Assembly (NCBI RefSeq): GCF_003576595.1
Contig: NZ_NQOU01000007.1
Location: 34,465-98,464, forward strand
Reading direction: 5' to 3'
Source: Neopusillimonas maritima
GTDB taxonomy: Bacteria > Pseudomonadota > Gammaproteobacteria > Burkholderiales > Burkholderiaceae_B
Length of the DNA: 64,000 nt
The position numbers and the translations under genes were made by a program. The notes under the pieces were generated by a model, which ran no database searches, was not told where the DNA came from, and was given only the letters and a program-made list of their open reading frames with translations. Shown here in pieces: positions 35,968-45,223 of this stretch (its first letter is position 1; every line of letters begins with the position of its first letter).

Positions 35968-36573
35968 TTAAGGTCGTTTGAATTTTTTTCTGGCGTTCTC
36001 GACGGACAGCCGAAGAGCGCATTGCTCGGCATGATCATTAATTAATCCCATGGCTTGCATAAACGCGTACACCGTTGTAGGGCCCACGAATTTCCAGCCG
36101 CGTTTGCGCAGGTCTTTTGACATGGCTTCTGAGGCAGCGGAGCGCGATGCGGTTTGCGGCGCGGTCAAGACTTTCTCGCTGGGTTCGAAGCGCCAAACAT
36201 AGGCGGCGAATGAACCCTCGTTCTTAATGAGCTCCAACAGCTTTCCCGCGTTGTTGACGACCGCTTCAATTTTGCCCCGATGGCGCACAATGCCGGCGTC
36301 TTTTAATAATCTTTCTATATCGGCGTCGGTGTATTGCGCTACCTTGTGAAAGTCGAAATGGTCGAAAGCGCGTCGGAAGTTTTCACGTTTTGCCAGGATT
36401 GTGCGCCAACTCAAACCCGACTGAAAGCTTTCCAGGCAGATTTTTTCGAATAGTCGCTGGTCGTTATCAACCGGGAAGCCCCATTCTTTGTCGTGGTAGG
36501 GAAAGAATTCCGGTGCGGCGGCACACCAGCCGCAACGCGGTTTCCCGTCGGGGCCAGGAATAGTGTTAGACAT
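35968..36573 (-). CDS. tag: DNA-3-methyladenine glycosylase I
   Basis: Removes 3-methyladenine from alkylated DNA. From the ATG at 36573 (AAGGAAGA ribosome site) it has 201 residues. The structural zinc ligands of the Tag family are all present: Cys14 (RCGWC), His27 (YHDKEWG), His181 and Cys185 (HAEQC). The catalytic HhH region FQSGLSWRTILAKRENFR is normal. An upstream in-frame start at 36633 is rejected. Divergent from the PAS-GAF-GGDEF gene. Confidence 0.95.
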   Translation of the reverse strand: MSNTIPGPDGKPRCGWCAAAPEFFPYHDKEWGFPVDNDQRLFEKICLESFQSGLSWRTILAKRENFRRAFDHFDFHKVAQYTDADIERLLKDAGIVRHRGKIEAVVNNAGKLLELIKNEGSFAAYVWRFEPSEKVLTAPQTASRSAASEAMSKDLRKRGWKFVGPTTVYAFMQAMGLINDHAEQCALRLSVENARKKFKRP

Positions 36574-36650
36574 TGGTTTTCTTCCTTTTTTGAATAAAAT
36601 GCCGGAATCCAGTGTAACGATTTGTCCGCTCAATTTCCCATGTGGCCGAT

Positions 36651-37991
36651 ATGAAGCTTAACGTGCAGGCGCTTTTGCCTGACTTTCTTAACCTGATGCT
36701 CGACACGGTGTTTGTAGTCGATATCGAAGGTCGTATCGTTTTCGTTAGCGCGGCCTGCGAGCGCATGTTGGGTTATTCGCAGCAAGAGTTGATAGGGCAC
36801 CCAATGATTGAGCTTGTGGCGCCGGAAGACCGCGAGAGAACGCGGGAGGAGGCGAGAAAGGTGATGGCGGGCATTCCGCGTGTCGGCTTCGAAAATCGCT
36901 ACATTCGTAAGGACGGGCGCTATGTTCGGGTGATGTGGTCGGCTTGCTGGACGGAACAACATCAATGCCGGATCGGCGTGGCGCGGGACGTCACCGAGCG
37001 GCGGCGTCTTGAGGATCGGCAAGCGGCAACGTATGCAGTTTCGGAGGCGGCGCATCGGGCGCAGAATGTGAATACGCTGCTGGCGGAAGTGCAGGAAATT
37101 GTGGCGCAGCGTGTCCCGGTCACAACGTTTGCAGTGGCCGATTTCGATCAAGAAACCCAGGTGCAACATTGGATTTTTAGACAAGATAGTGCGCACCCAT
37201 GGAACGCCTCACTGTCCACCCGTTTACTGGCGATTTGTGCAGACTCAAAAAATCGGCAAGAACCGTTGCTGCTGAAACATGACCTATCTTCGAATGAGCT
37301 GCACTCCACTGAACACGCCGGTACGTGGGTGTTTGTTCCATTGCAGTCACAAAGCGGTTATATGGGAACCCTGGTAATTAGCAGTTCAAGCGGTGTTGTG
37401 TATAGCGAGACAGATCTTGAGTTGCTTCGATTCGTTGGTGCGCAGGTGGCCACAGCCGTCGAGCGGCAACGCATGCACGCGGAACTGTTGCGTATGGCGC
37501 AGTACGACGATTTAACGGGTTTGCCTAATCGGCGTACATTACATGCGCATCTGCGCTCGGCATTGGCGCGGTGTGAGCGTAGGCAGGCGTCGTTGGCGGT
37601 GTTGTTTGTTGATCTGGATGATTTCAAATTGGTTAATGATTCATACGGACACGTTGTCGGTGATCAATTGTTGCGCGAAGTCGCAGTGCGTTTGAAAGAC
37701 AGCCTGCGCAAAGGGGATACGGTTTTTCGGCTTGGAGGCGATGAGTTTCTGGTCTTGCTTGAAGATATTCGATCTAAAGACGATGCAAGGAAAGTGGCGA
37801 ATAAGCTTCAAGTATCTTTGCTTGAGCCGGTGGACTTTGAAAATGGCAGCTTAAGGCCTGATGCCAGTATCGGGTTGGCGTGCTATCCCGACGATGCCAC
37901 CCAGGTCGACGCATTACTTGCCTTTGCCGATCAGGATATGTATGTGTTGAAACGGCAGCGTCAGCGCGGTTTGGCACAGCGGTCTTTTTGA
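36651..37991 (+). CDS. Diguanylate cyclase with PAS and GAF sensor domains
   Basis: Cytoplasmic enzyme predicted to make cyclic di-GMP in response to a small ligand or redox cue. Domain order: PAS (about 10-120; VVDIEGRIVFVSAACERMLGY), GAF (about 125-270), GGDEF (about 280-440). The active site RLGGDEF is intact, and an inhibitory I-site RKGD lies five residues before it, so product feedback is expected. The start is either ATG 36651 or GTG 36642; neither has a strong ribosome site. It is one of three cyclases in the window and no EAL or HD-GYP phosphodiesterase is present here. Confidence 0.9.
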   Translation: MKLNVQALLPDFLNLMLDTVFVVDIEGRIVFVSAACERMLGYSQQELIGHPMIELVAPEDRERTREEARKVMAGIPRVGFENRYIRKDGRYVRVMWSACWTEQHQCRIGVARDVTERRRLEDRQAATYAVSEAAHRAQNVNTLLAEVQEIVAQRVPVTTFAVADFDQETQVQHWIFRQDSAHPWNASLSTRLLAICADSKNRQEPLLLKHDLSSNELHSTEHAGTWVFVPLQSQSGYMGTLVISSSSGVVYSETDLELLRFVGAQVATAVERQRMHAELLRMAQYDDLTGLPNRRTLHAHLRSALARCERRQASLAVLFVDLDDFKLVNDSYGHVVGDQLLREVAVRLKDSLRKGDTVFRLGGDEFLVLLEDIRSKDDARKVANKLQVSLLEPVDFENGSLRPDASIGLACYPDDATQVDALLAFADQDMYVLKRQRQRGLAQRSF

Positions 37992-38075
37992 AAAGTTTGG
38001 TTGCGCTTGAAGCGTGTCTTTTCGCCGCGTTTAACGGTAGAATTTTTATGACATTGTTCAACAGGGAGGGAAACA

Positions 38076-38237
38076 ATGAAAATCAAGAAAGTTTTAGGTT
38101 CAACTGCTGTTACCGCTGTTTTGCTCATGGCGCTTGCCGGTTGCCAGGAAAAAGAAGGCCCGGCTGAAAAGGCCGGCAAGGAAATTGACCAGGCAGCCGC
38201 TGAGCTTAGCGAGCGTGTAGAGAAGGCGACGGAATAA
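38076..38237 (+). CDS. Small lipoprotein, 53 residues
   Basis: A short gene with a strong ribosome site (GGGAGGG) and a clean signal peptide (KKVLGSTAVTAVLLMALAG) with lipobox LAG-Cys23. The mature part is only about 31 residues, acidic and probably one amphipathic helix (EKAGKEIDQAAAELSERVEKATE region). It resembles small entericidin/YgdI-like or coiled-coil lipoproteins, but I cannot assign it to a named family. It has its own terminator, consistent with a real, independently expressed gene. Confidence 0.8.
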   Translation: MKIKKVLGSTAVTAVLLMALAGCQEKEGPAEKAGKEIDQAAAELSERVEKATE

Positions 38238-38300
38238 AACTGTCGTTGGGCCTGAGGCGATACAGCAAAAAATTATTTTGGTATTGCTTGGGGCGAAGTT

Positions 38301-38339
38301 AAATAAGGCTGCGGTTCACATATCGCAGCCTTATTTTTA
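38301..38339 (+). terminator. Strong Rho-independent terminator after the small lipoprotein
   Basis: A 13-bp perfect stem (AAATAAGGCTGCG at 38301-38313 with its complement at 38324-38336), 10-base loop, followed by further T residues. Confidence 0.92.
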
Positions 38340-38410
38340 TTGCAGTGGTATGCTTTTTCACATCTGTGTTCAAGCAATAAAAATCCTAACCACTGCACCC
38401 ATTATCCACC

Positions 38411-39715
38411 ATGAAACTAAAACTGGCTGATCTGATCGCCCTGGGTTTTATGACCTTCGCCCTGTTTTTGGGCGCCGGCAATATTATTTTTCCTCCTGTT
38501 GTCGGCCAGGAATCGGGTGAGCAGTTCTGGTGGGCCGCCATGGGCTTTCTTTTAACCGGTGTCGGCTTGCCGTTGGCCGCTATCATTGCGTTAGTACGCT
38601 CCGGTGGTGATTTGTTTACGGTAACGCAGCCTATTGGCCGTGTTGCCGGTACGGTGTTTGGGGTCCTTATCTATTTAACGATTGGACCGCTGTTTGCGAT
38701 TCCGCGCACGACGACGGTTTCTTTCGAAGTGGGCGTGGCATATTTTCTGGGCGACGGTCAGGTCGCCCTGTTCATTTACTCCATTATCTATTTTGCGCTG
38801 GTGATACTGATTGCCCTGTATCCAGGGCGTTTAATTGATACAGTGGGTAAGTACATGACCCCGGTGCTTGTCGCGGCGTTACTTATTCTTGGCGGTTATG
38901 CCGTGCTTGTTCCGGCCGATGCGGTGGGGCTTGGCAATGAACTTTACCGGGACGCGCCGTTGTCCCGCGGTTTTTTGCAAGGGTACTTAACCATGGATGG
39001 GCTGGCCGGGTTGGTGTTCGGTATTGTTATTGTGAATGCGATTCGTGATCGCAAGATTGATAACCCTGCACTGCAAACCCGGTACGCGCTAATTGCTGCG
39101 GTTATTGCGGCAACGGGGTTGGCCCTGGTTTATTTGTCGTTGGTGTATCTGGGCGCCACCAGCAACAGTGTTGCGCCCGAAGCGGATACCGGTGCGGTCA
39201 TTCTGGCGGAATACATGCAGTACAGCTTCGGCGTGGGTGGTCATGTGTTGTTGGCCGTTGTCATTACGCTGGCCTGTTTAACGACGGCGATCGGTTTAAC
39301 GACTGCTTGCGGTGAGTATTTCAGCCGTCTGTTGCCGCTTTCTTATCGAACCATTGTCATTACGTTTGGCGTGTTTAGTCTGGTTGTTGCAAACCAGGGC
39401 TTGGAGCGCCTGATCTCATTTTCGGTACCGGTATTGGTTGGGCTTTATCCCGTGGCCATGACGTTGGTGGTTTTAAGTTTGTTGTCGCCGTTTTGGGTGT
39501 CGGCTAAACGTGTTTTCATTCCCACAATGGCCCTGGCGACCGCAATGGGCGTGGCCGACGGCCTGGAGGCAGCGGGGTTGGGTTTCCTGACCCCTGGTTG
39601 GTTGGCACTGTTGCCGGGAGCGTCGGTTGACCTTGCCTGGTTGTTGCCGGTACTTTGCATGATGGTTGTTGCGGCGGCGTTCGATCGGTTTTGGTCAAGG
39701 GCACCCATACATTGA
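38411..39715 (+). CDS. brnQ: Branched-chain amino acid:cation symporter BrnQ
   Basis: Inner-membrane importer of leucine, isoleucine and valine driven by Na+ or H+. The 434 residues form about twelve helices; the N-terminal FMTFALFLGAGNIIFPP and AIPRTTTVSFEVG are LIVCS-family signatures. No strong ribosome site precedes the ATG. The following nucleosidase-like gene starts 14 bases after its stop, so the two may form an operon. Confidence 0.93.
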   Translation: MKLKLADLIALGFMTFALFLGAGNIIFPPVVGQESGEQFWWAAMGFLLTGVGLPLAAIIALVRSGGDLFTVTQPIGRVAGTVFGVLIYLTIGPLFAIPRTTTVSFEVGVAYFLGDGQVALFIYSIIYFALVILIALYPGRLIDTVGKYMTPVLVAALLILGGYAVLVPADAVGLGNELYRDAPLSRGFLQGYLTMDGLAGLVFGIVIVNAIRDRKIDNPALQTRYALIAAVIAATGLALVYLSLVYLGATSNSVAPEADTGAVILAEYMQYSFGVGGHVLLAVVITLACLTTAIGLTTACGEYFSRLLPLSYRTIVITFGVFSLVVANQGLERLISFSVPVLVGLYPVAMTLVVLSLLSPFWVSAKRVFIPTMALATAMGVADGLEAAGLGFLTPGWLALLPGASVDLAWLLPVLCMMVVAAAFDRFWSRAPIH

Positions 39716-39729
39716 AAGGATAAGTATTT

Positions 39730-40284
39730 ATGGGAAAGGGCATCGTCATTATTACCGCCATGCCGGAAGAGCTTGCGCAAGTGCATATTCCGGAGAACAT
39801 CGCAATTTATTATTCCGGCATCGGCAAGGTGAATGCAACGATTGCGGCAATGAAGGCCATTCACGAGAAATCGCCTTCCCTCATTGTCAATTTCGGCACG
39901 GCGGGCAGCGTTCAGCCCGGCTTGCTAGGGTTGTTACCCATTCGCCAAGCGCTACAGCGTGATGTAATCACCACTATGGCGCCACGGGGTCACATGCCGT
40001 TTTGTTCCCGACCGCAGGTTTATACCTCGGCGGTAAACGGCGGCTACACCTGTGGCACCGGCGACAGTTTTGTGACAGCCCCCGATCCCTGGTTCCAGGA
40101 GTCGGGTGTCGAGGTGGTTGATATGGAGTTGTTCGCGATTGCCGCTGTGGCGCACGAGCATGGGGTGCCGTGGCTTTCCTATAAATATGTCACGGATTAC
40201 GCCGATGAAAAGGCGGTGGAAGTCTGGCAGCGGGGCAAGCATTTGGGCCAGCAGCAATTTCTGGATGTATTGGCCAAACTTTAG
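39730..40284 (+). CDS. Short MTA/SAH nucleosidase-like protein
   Basis: Member of the nucleoside phosphorylase superfamily, probably splitting methylthioadenosine, S-adenosylhomocysteine or 5'-deoxyadenosine. It has 184 residues against about 230 for MtnN; the shortening is in the middle, but the catalytic framework remains: SGIGKVNA, NFGTAGSV, CGTGDSFVT, the ribose-contacting VDMELFAIA (Met-Glu) and the catalytic aspartate in KYVTDYAD. An AAGGATAAG ribosome site is present. Substrate preference is uncertain because the region around the base-binding pocket is altered. Confidence 0.8.
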   Translation: MGKGIVIITAMPEELAQVHIPENIAIYYSGIGKVNATIAAMKAIHEKSPSLIVNFGTAGSVQPGLLGLLPIRQALQRDVITTMAPRGHMPFCSRPQVYTSAVNGGYTCGTGDSFVTAPDPWFQESGVEVVDMELFAIAAVAHEHGVPWLSYKYVTDYADEKAVEVWQRGKHLGQQQFLDVLAKL

Positions 40285-40321
40285 CCACGGAAACGATTGA
40301 ATCCGATACAGTCAACATAAT

Positions 40322-42001
40322 ATGAACTGGGTCACACGAAGCTATCGCAATTTACTGGTTACCACAATGATGGGTTTGGTTGCCCTGTTGGGGGTGCCCA
40401 TGTTTTTGTACGTCACGATTGCCTACACCCAGCAGCAGGTTGAAGACCGCGGGCAAATTCTGTATCACTTGGCCAATACGGCGGCAATTGCGATTTCCGA
40501 GAACCTGCGTGAGCGGAGTCGGGAAGTGGAACTGTTGGCCCGCAGCCCTTTGTATGTGAATGCCGATTTCAGCAGTGCCGAGTTTCGTGCCAGTCTGGAA
40601 CGTTTACAGCAGTCGTATCCCTACTATTCGTGGATTGGGCTAACCGATATAAACGGGGTGGTTCAAGCGGCAACGGGGGGGTTATTGGCAGGGCAAAGCG
40701 TTGCACAGCGGCCTTGGTTCCAGGAGGCAAAAAAAGGCCTATATGTAGGTGATCTGCATGAAGCGAAACTTTTGGCGAATTTGCTGCCGTCACTGTCGAA
40801 TCAGGTCGGCCCGATACGGTTTATCGACTTTGCTGTTCAGGTGGAAAACGCACAAGGACAGCCGCGGGGTGTGTTGGGCGTGCATGCTCACTGGGGGTGG
40901 TCTGAAGATCTACTGGAACTGATAACACCGCAAGATGCGGATGACGAGCAAGTTGAGTTTTTTATAGTGAATGGAGAGGAGGAAATTATTTTCCCCGATT
41001 CACCTTCGCAGCATGATTCCTTGCGGGTTCCGGTCGTGAAGGAAGGAGACGCGGTGCGATATGCGTCGTGGGGTAGTGATGTGCGCTATCTTACGTCGGC
41101 CGTTGCGGTGAACAGCCCCGACTCTACTGTACCGTTGAACTGGAAGGTGATGGTGCGGCAACCTGAATCCAAAGTGCTGGAGCATGCACGTGGTTTGCAA
41201 AAGGCCATACTCACCGTATTTGGGGTGGGGCTGGTTTTGTTCCTGATATTGGCCTGGTTGCTGAGCCGTCAGTTAGGGCGCCCTATTCAACAGCTTACCC
41301 ACATTGCCCAAGCCATTGCACAGGGCAAGCCGGCCCGGTTCAACCTAACGCTGCATACGGCTGAAATGCGCGCATTGAACCAGGCTTTACAAGAGATGGC
41401 TTCGCGCTTGTTGCAAAACCAACACGAGCTTGAGGCGGCCGCGCGTGAGTTGGAGAGCAAGGTTGAGCAAAGAACCCAGGAGTTAGCCGAGGCCAACACC
41501 AAATTGGCGGCTCAGGCGCGCAGCGATGTATTAACCGGGTTGCCTAATCGGTTGGCCGCCAATGAGTTTCTCGAGCATGAGTTCCATAACCTGAAGCGTG
41601 GCCGTGAACCGTATTCAATAGTGATGTTCGATATTGACTACTTCAAGAAAGTGAATGACACATACGGCCATGCCGTGGGCGACCAGGTGCTTCAGCATGT
41701 GGGCCGTATTCTGGCTGAAAGTGTCAGGGAAAATGATTTTGTCGGGCGTATGGGCGGCGAAGAGTTCGTGGCGGTTCTTCCGTTAACGCCTTTAAGCGAT
41801 GCATTGCGGGTTGCTGAAAAAATTCGGGTGCGTGTCGATGCCGCAGCGCTTGAGCCGGTAGGGTCAATTTCTATCAGTGCCGGTGTGGCGGTTGCGCACG
41901 CCGGCCAGGCAAGTGCCGATGAAGCCGTTATTCAGGCCGATGCTATGTTGTATGAAGCCAAGCGGGCCGGTCGCAACCGGGTGATGCCCGAGGCCCCATA
42001 A
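40322..42001 (+). CDS. Membrane diguanylate cyclase with periplasmic CACHE-like sensor and HAMP
   Basis: Transmembrane receptor enzyme. The 559 residues have a first membrane segment (about 10-35), a periplasmic double-CACHE-like region (about 45-285; SWIGLTDINGVVQAAT is a CACHE hallmark), a second membrane segment (about 293-313), HAMP (about 314-365), a coiled coil (about 365-400), and a GGDEF domain with MGGEEF. The I-site REND precedes the catalytic motif by five residues. It should couple an extracellular small-molecule cue to cyclic di-GMP. It converges on the TpsB gene. Confidence 0.92.
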   Translation: MNWVTRSYRNLLVTTMMGLVALLGVPMFLYVTIAYTQQQVEDRGQILYHLANTAAIAISENLRERSREVELLARSPLYVNADFSSAEFRASLERLQQSYPYYSWIGLTDINGVVQAATGGLLAGQSVAQRPWFQEAKKGLYVGDLHEAKLLANLLPSLSNQVGPIRFIDFAVQVENAQGQPRGVLGVHAHWGWSEDLLELITPQDADDEQVEFFIVNGEEEIIFPDSPSQHDSLRVPVVKEGDAVRYASWGSDVRYLTSAVAVNSPDSTVPLNWKVMVRQPESKVLEHARGLQKAILTVFGVGLVLFLILAWLLSRQLGRPIQQLTHIAQAIAQGKPARFNLTLHTAEMRALNQALQEMASRLLQNQHELEAAARELESKVEQRTQELAEANTKLAAQARSDVLTGLPNRLAANEFLEHEFHNLKRGREPYSIVMFDIDYFKKVNDTYGHAVGDQVLQHVGRILAESVRENDFVGRMGGEEFVAVLPLTPLSDALRVAEKIRVRVDAAALEPVGSISISAGVAVAHAGQASADEAVIQADAMLYEAKRAGRNRVMPEAP

Positions 42002-42021
42002 CGGTATTGCGCCTTGATTAG

Positions 42022-43752
42022 CTAGAACGACGCGGCGACGCGGAACATAACTCGTGTACCGGTCTCACTGAAGTCATTGTCTTCCTTCCATGGTGTGGAA
42101 ACGTATACCTGACCTTGAATGTTGTCGTTAACTCGGGCACGTACGCCGACGCCTACCGACCCAAGCGCCTGGGTGCGGTAATCGACGCCGACATCGTGGT
42201 TGCGTACGTAGCCGTAGTCTATGAAGGTGAATGCCGACGTATCATTGATGTGGGGAAGGTTGGCGTTGAATGTTTGATTAAGTTCCAGTGAAACGGCAAC
42301 GCCGCTGTCGCCTTTGGCGGTGGCGCTGTCGAAACCGCGTCCATAGCGTGAACCGCCAAGATCAAGCTGCAAGGAAGGGGGCAAAGGGTCGGGAGAATAT
42401 TGCAGCGTACCTTGCAGGGTCAGGGCGCCGCCTTCCCAAAGTGCATGTTGCAACAATGCATTTAATTGGGTGAAGCGATAATGGTCCGGCACGCCGGGGC
42501 GGGAACTGAGTGGGTCGTCGGAAGTGGTATAACCGAGGCCACGCAGGCCGATACCCCATGTACCCTCCACGTTGAAAAAGCCTCGTTCAAGTTCCTGGTC
42601 GTAGCTTAAGCCCGCTGTGGCCCAGCGGTAGCGGTCTCGACCGGCATGATTGCCTCCAATGCGCAGGTCGCTGTTTTCGAAATTAATTTCCGCCGTCCCG
42701 AATAAACTATGTGAAATACGGCGGATAAAGGGGTAACGGACAAAGAGGGTACCCGATACCGTTTGTGCATTCACATTCAACGACTCGAGTGCTCCGCCGG
42801 GTTTCGACCCAACGTAGGCAACCGTGTAGCCTGTATGCAGGCCGTTTGAACCGATGGGATAGTCTTGCGTCAGTTGAAGAAGGTAAAGTTCGCTGGGTTG
42901 ATTTGGAACCGTTACGCCCGCGATGGTGGTTGTTTCAAATAAGCCAAGCTGGTCGTTCAGGTCGATTGTGCCGGTGAGCTCTGCGCGGCCGATTTCCCGG
43001 CTGCCGAAGTTATCGAGGCCCACCTGGGCCGCCATCGGTGTACGTGTGATGCGCAGGTGCAGGCGCCCGCCTTTTCCTGGGGCGTCTGGGCGTGTTGCCA
43101 CGCCGTCGATAGTCAACCCGCCCAGGTCGCTCATGAGCAGCAGTATGCGTTCCACCTCGGCCACGGGAACGGGCGCAAAATCCAGCAGGCGATCAATGTA
43201 GGGGGCGAGCCGCGTATCAATGTTCGGGATATCGCTTTCAATCGTGATTTCGTCGAACCCCGTTTCGTAGAGTTTGATCACGATATGGCCGGAATCAAAA
43301 TCCTGGCTGGGGACGATGACATCGGAGAAATAGCCTTCTTTCCGGTAAATGGCTTCGATTTCACGCGCGATTCGGTACAGTTCGGCCAGACTTATTGTGG
43401 TGTTCAGCTTATCTTCCCATGCCGCAGCCAGTTGCGCTTGCGGAACTGTTTGCGCACCGTCTACGACCAGGGAGCGTAGTGTGAAAGTAATGCCTTCTGC
43501 TTCCTCTTCCGGTATTTGCTTGCGTTCGTCGATAACGCTGATATCGATTTGACCTTGTTTGGGAATGGGCTTAACCCGGCGCAGCAGTTCAGCCTGGTTG
43601 GCCAGGGTGCGGTTGAGTGCACCATCGGTTTGCGCGCGTACCGGGCTTGTTGGAGCGGTTGCCAAAAGAAGGCTCAGGCTAAGTAATCCGGCAATGCTGT
43701 ACTTTCTTATTGGCAAAGGAGCTCCAGGCATTTTGCGTTGTTTCTTCATCAC
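42022..43752 (-). CDS. Two-partner secretion transporter TpsB (ShlB/FhaC/HecB family), no TpsA nearby
   Basis: Outer-membrane barrel that exports a TpsA exoprotein. The 576 residues have a signal peptide (to about 40), an N-terminal helix/linker, two POTRA domains (about 85-240), and a 16-strand barrel with the loop L6 motif (GGSRYGRGFDSA; Arg-Gly-Phe) and a C-terminal FRVAASF. No gene with a TPS secretion domain is within the window. The gene lies 22 bases after a degenerate serine hydrolase in the same direction, which looks like an operon but does not supply an obvious substrate. Confidence 0.9.
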   Translation of the reverse strand: MMKKQRKMPGAPLPIRKYSIAGLLSLSLLLATAPTSPVRAQTDGALNRTLANQAELLRRVKPIPKQGQIDISVIDERKQIPEEEAEGITFTLRSLVVDGAQTVPQAQLAAAWEDKLNTTISLAELYRIAREIEAIYRKEGYFSDVIVPSQDFDSGHIVIKLYETGFDEITIESDIPNIDTRLAPYIDRLLDFAPVPVAEVERILLLMSDLGGLTIDGVATRPDAPGKGGRLHLRITRTPMAAQVGLDNFGSREIGRAELTGTIDLNDQLGLFETTTIAGVTVPNQPSELYLLQLTQDYPIGSNGLHTGYTVAYVGSKPGGALESLNVNAQTVSGTLFVRYPFIRRISHSLFGTAEINFENSDLRIGGNHAGRDRYRWATAGLSYDQELERGFFNVEGTWGIGLRGLGYTTSDDPLSSRPGVPDHYRFTQLNALLQHALWEGGALTLQGTLQYSPDPLPPSLQLDLGGSRYGRGFDSATAKGDSGVAVSLELNQTFNANLPHINDTSAFTFIDYGYVRNHDVGVDYRTQALGSVGVGVRARVNDNIQGQVYVSTPWKEDNDFSETGTRVMFRVAASF

Positions 43753-43774
43753 ATCAATTTGAACGACCTAGTGT

Positions 43775-45046
43775 TTATTCAGACCCATGGCGCGATGGGG
43801 CAAGGCCGTTGTCAGGCACAATTTCCACCGCAATCAGCCGGGTAAGCGAGTCGGCAAGGTTTTGCAGGTCTTCAGTCCAATCAGTAAAGGCTTCTTCCTG
43901 AGCCGTGGTGGCGACCGCAATGGTGATGCGCTCACCGGTAGGCGAGCGGTCGGCAGGTAAGGTGGCGACCATGGAAGAGTAGCCGCCGAAAAGCGGGGAT
44001 TGAAATACCCAGTCGCGCGACATGAAAACCCCCAATCCGTAGTAAAAATTGCGGCTCATGGTGTGACAGGAGCGGCAGCCTTCCAGTGGGGCACCAAAAC
44101 CGACTAAGGTGGGAGCAATCATTTGTCGGCGCATCGGCTCGCTTAAGAAGCCGGTTTTCCCAACCAGGGTATCGAAGCTGCGCGCCATGTCATCGATTGT
44201 GGTCACTTGCACCGCGCCTTCAGGAAGTGTCCATGAGGGATTCCAGAATGTGGCGTCTTCATAAATGCCACGTTCCGCACTGTAGGCATGGATGACCGGG
44301 TCGGGAATATAGGGTGTGTCGATGGAAAGCGTTTGCTTGAGATTCAACGGCTCAAGGATGTTTTCCTGAATAAGCTGTTTCAATGGTTTTTTGGTTGCCG
44401 CCTCCATTACCTCGGCCAGAATAACGTAGCCGGCGTGCGAGTAGTCCCAATTTTTACCTGGCTCGAACACGCGAGTGGTGTCGATACTGATATTGATTCT
44501 TTCTGCGTTCGTCCAGTTACGGAACGGATCGTCGTAGAAGGCTTCTATAAACTCTGCATCGGCAACGTAATCGGGATAGCCCGATGTCATGTTCGACAAC
44601 ATTCGGGGCGTTACTTTGTCGGCATAAGGTAAATGCGGCAGCCATTTGATAATAGGCGTGTCGAGGTTGATAAGACCTTGCTCGGCCAACTGCAGCAAGG
44701 TGGCCGCCATATAGGCAATGGCTACTGCACCGTTACGGAAATGGCCGTCTGTCGTTGCCGGTACATTCGGCATGGCCTGCCCTTGGGCATGCGAAAAAAC
44801 CGGTTCGCCGTTAATACGCACCTGAACCAGCAAAGAAGCCAGTTTTTGCTCGTCGAAAAACTGTTCTGAAACCGTTTTCAAGTGGTCGGGCTCAACCGTC
44901 GTGCTATTTTTTTTTGCTGCGCTCATGCCCGGCCAAAGCAGCAAGCATAACGCAAGGCCAAGGGTGAAGATAAGTTCAGTGAAAGAGAGGGGCTTATATG
45001 ACAAACCGGTTGGCGTCGCGCCGCCGGCTGAGATATGGGTATGCAT
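43775..45046 (-). CDS. Class C beta-lactamase-like serine hydrolase homologue, catalytic motifs lost, with CxxCH
   Basis: Exported protein with the fold of penicillin-binding serine hydrolases. From the ATG at 45046 it has 423 residues with a membrane/signal segment near 22-45. The place of the catalytic SxxK (normally G-S-V-T-K) reads GAVAI, so Ala107 and Ile110 replace Ser and Lys; the YxN motif is YSH (202-204), and the third motif is reduced to FGGYSSM. Sequence around these sites is otherwise well conserved (YSHAGYVILAEVMEAATKKPL). A CRSCH motif at 324-328 could attach heme c or form a disulfide. It probably acts as a binding or redox protein rather than a hydrolase. It is upstream of and probably co-transcribed with tpsB. 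Confidence 0.8.
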   Translation of the reverse strand: MHTHISAGGATPTGLSYKPLSFTELIFTLGLALCLLLWPGMSAAKKNSTTVEPDHLKTVSEQFFDEQKLASLLVQVRINGEPVFSHAQGQAMPNVPATTDGHFRNGAVAIAYMAATLLQLAEQGLINLDTPIIKWLPHLPYADKVTPRMLSNMTSGYPDYVADAEFIEAFYDDPFRNWTNAERINISIDTTRVFEPGKNWDYSHAGYVILAEVMEAATKKPLKQLIQENILEPLNLKQTLSIDTPYIPDPVIHAYSAERGIYEDATFWNPSWTLPEGAVQVTTIDDMARSFDTLVGKTGFLSEPMRRQMIAPTLVGFGAPLEGCRSCHTMSRNFYYGLGVFMSRDWVFQSPLFGGYSSMVATLPADRSPTGERITIAVATTAQEEAFTDWTEDLQNLADSLTRLIAVEIVPDNGLAPSRHGSE

Positions 45047-45223
45047 TTTCACGAGCGTTCCTTGGCTTTTTGCGCAATTTTCCAAGGGATGAGGGTATGT
45101 GTCAACGCGTGCATACCCTTCATTGGTGCCGCTTGTAGGGGTTAAAACCTGATTGTGGGCGATGCGTGTCCATCGTATGCTTGATTTCACGCAAGCAGGC
45201 GTAATTCAACTAAAGGGCACAAA

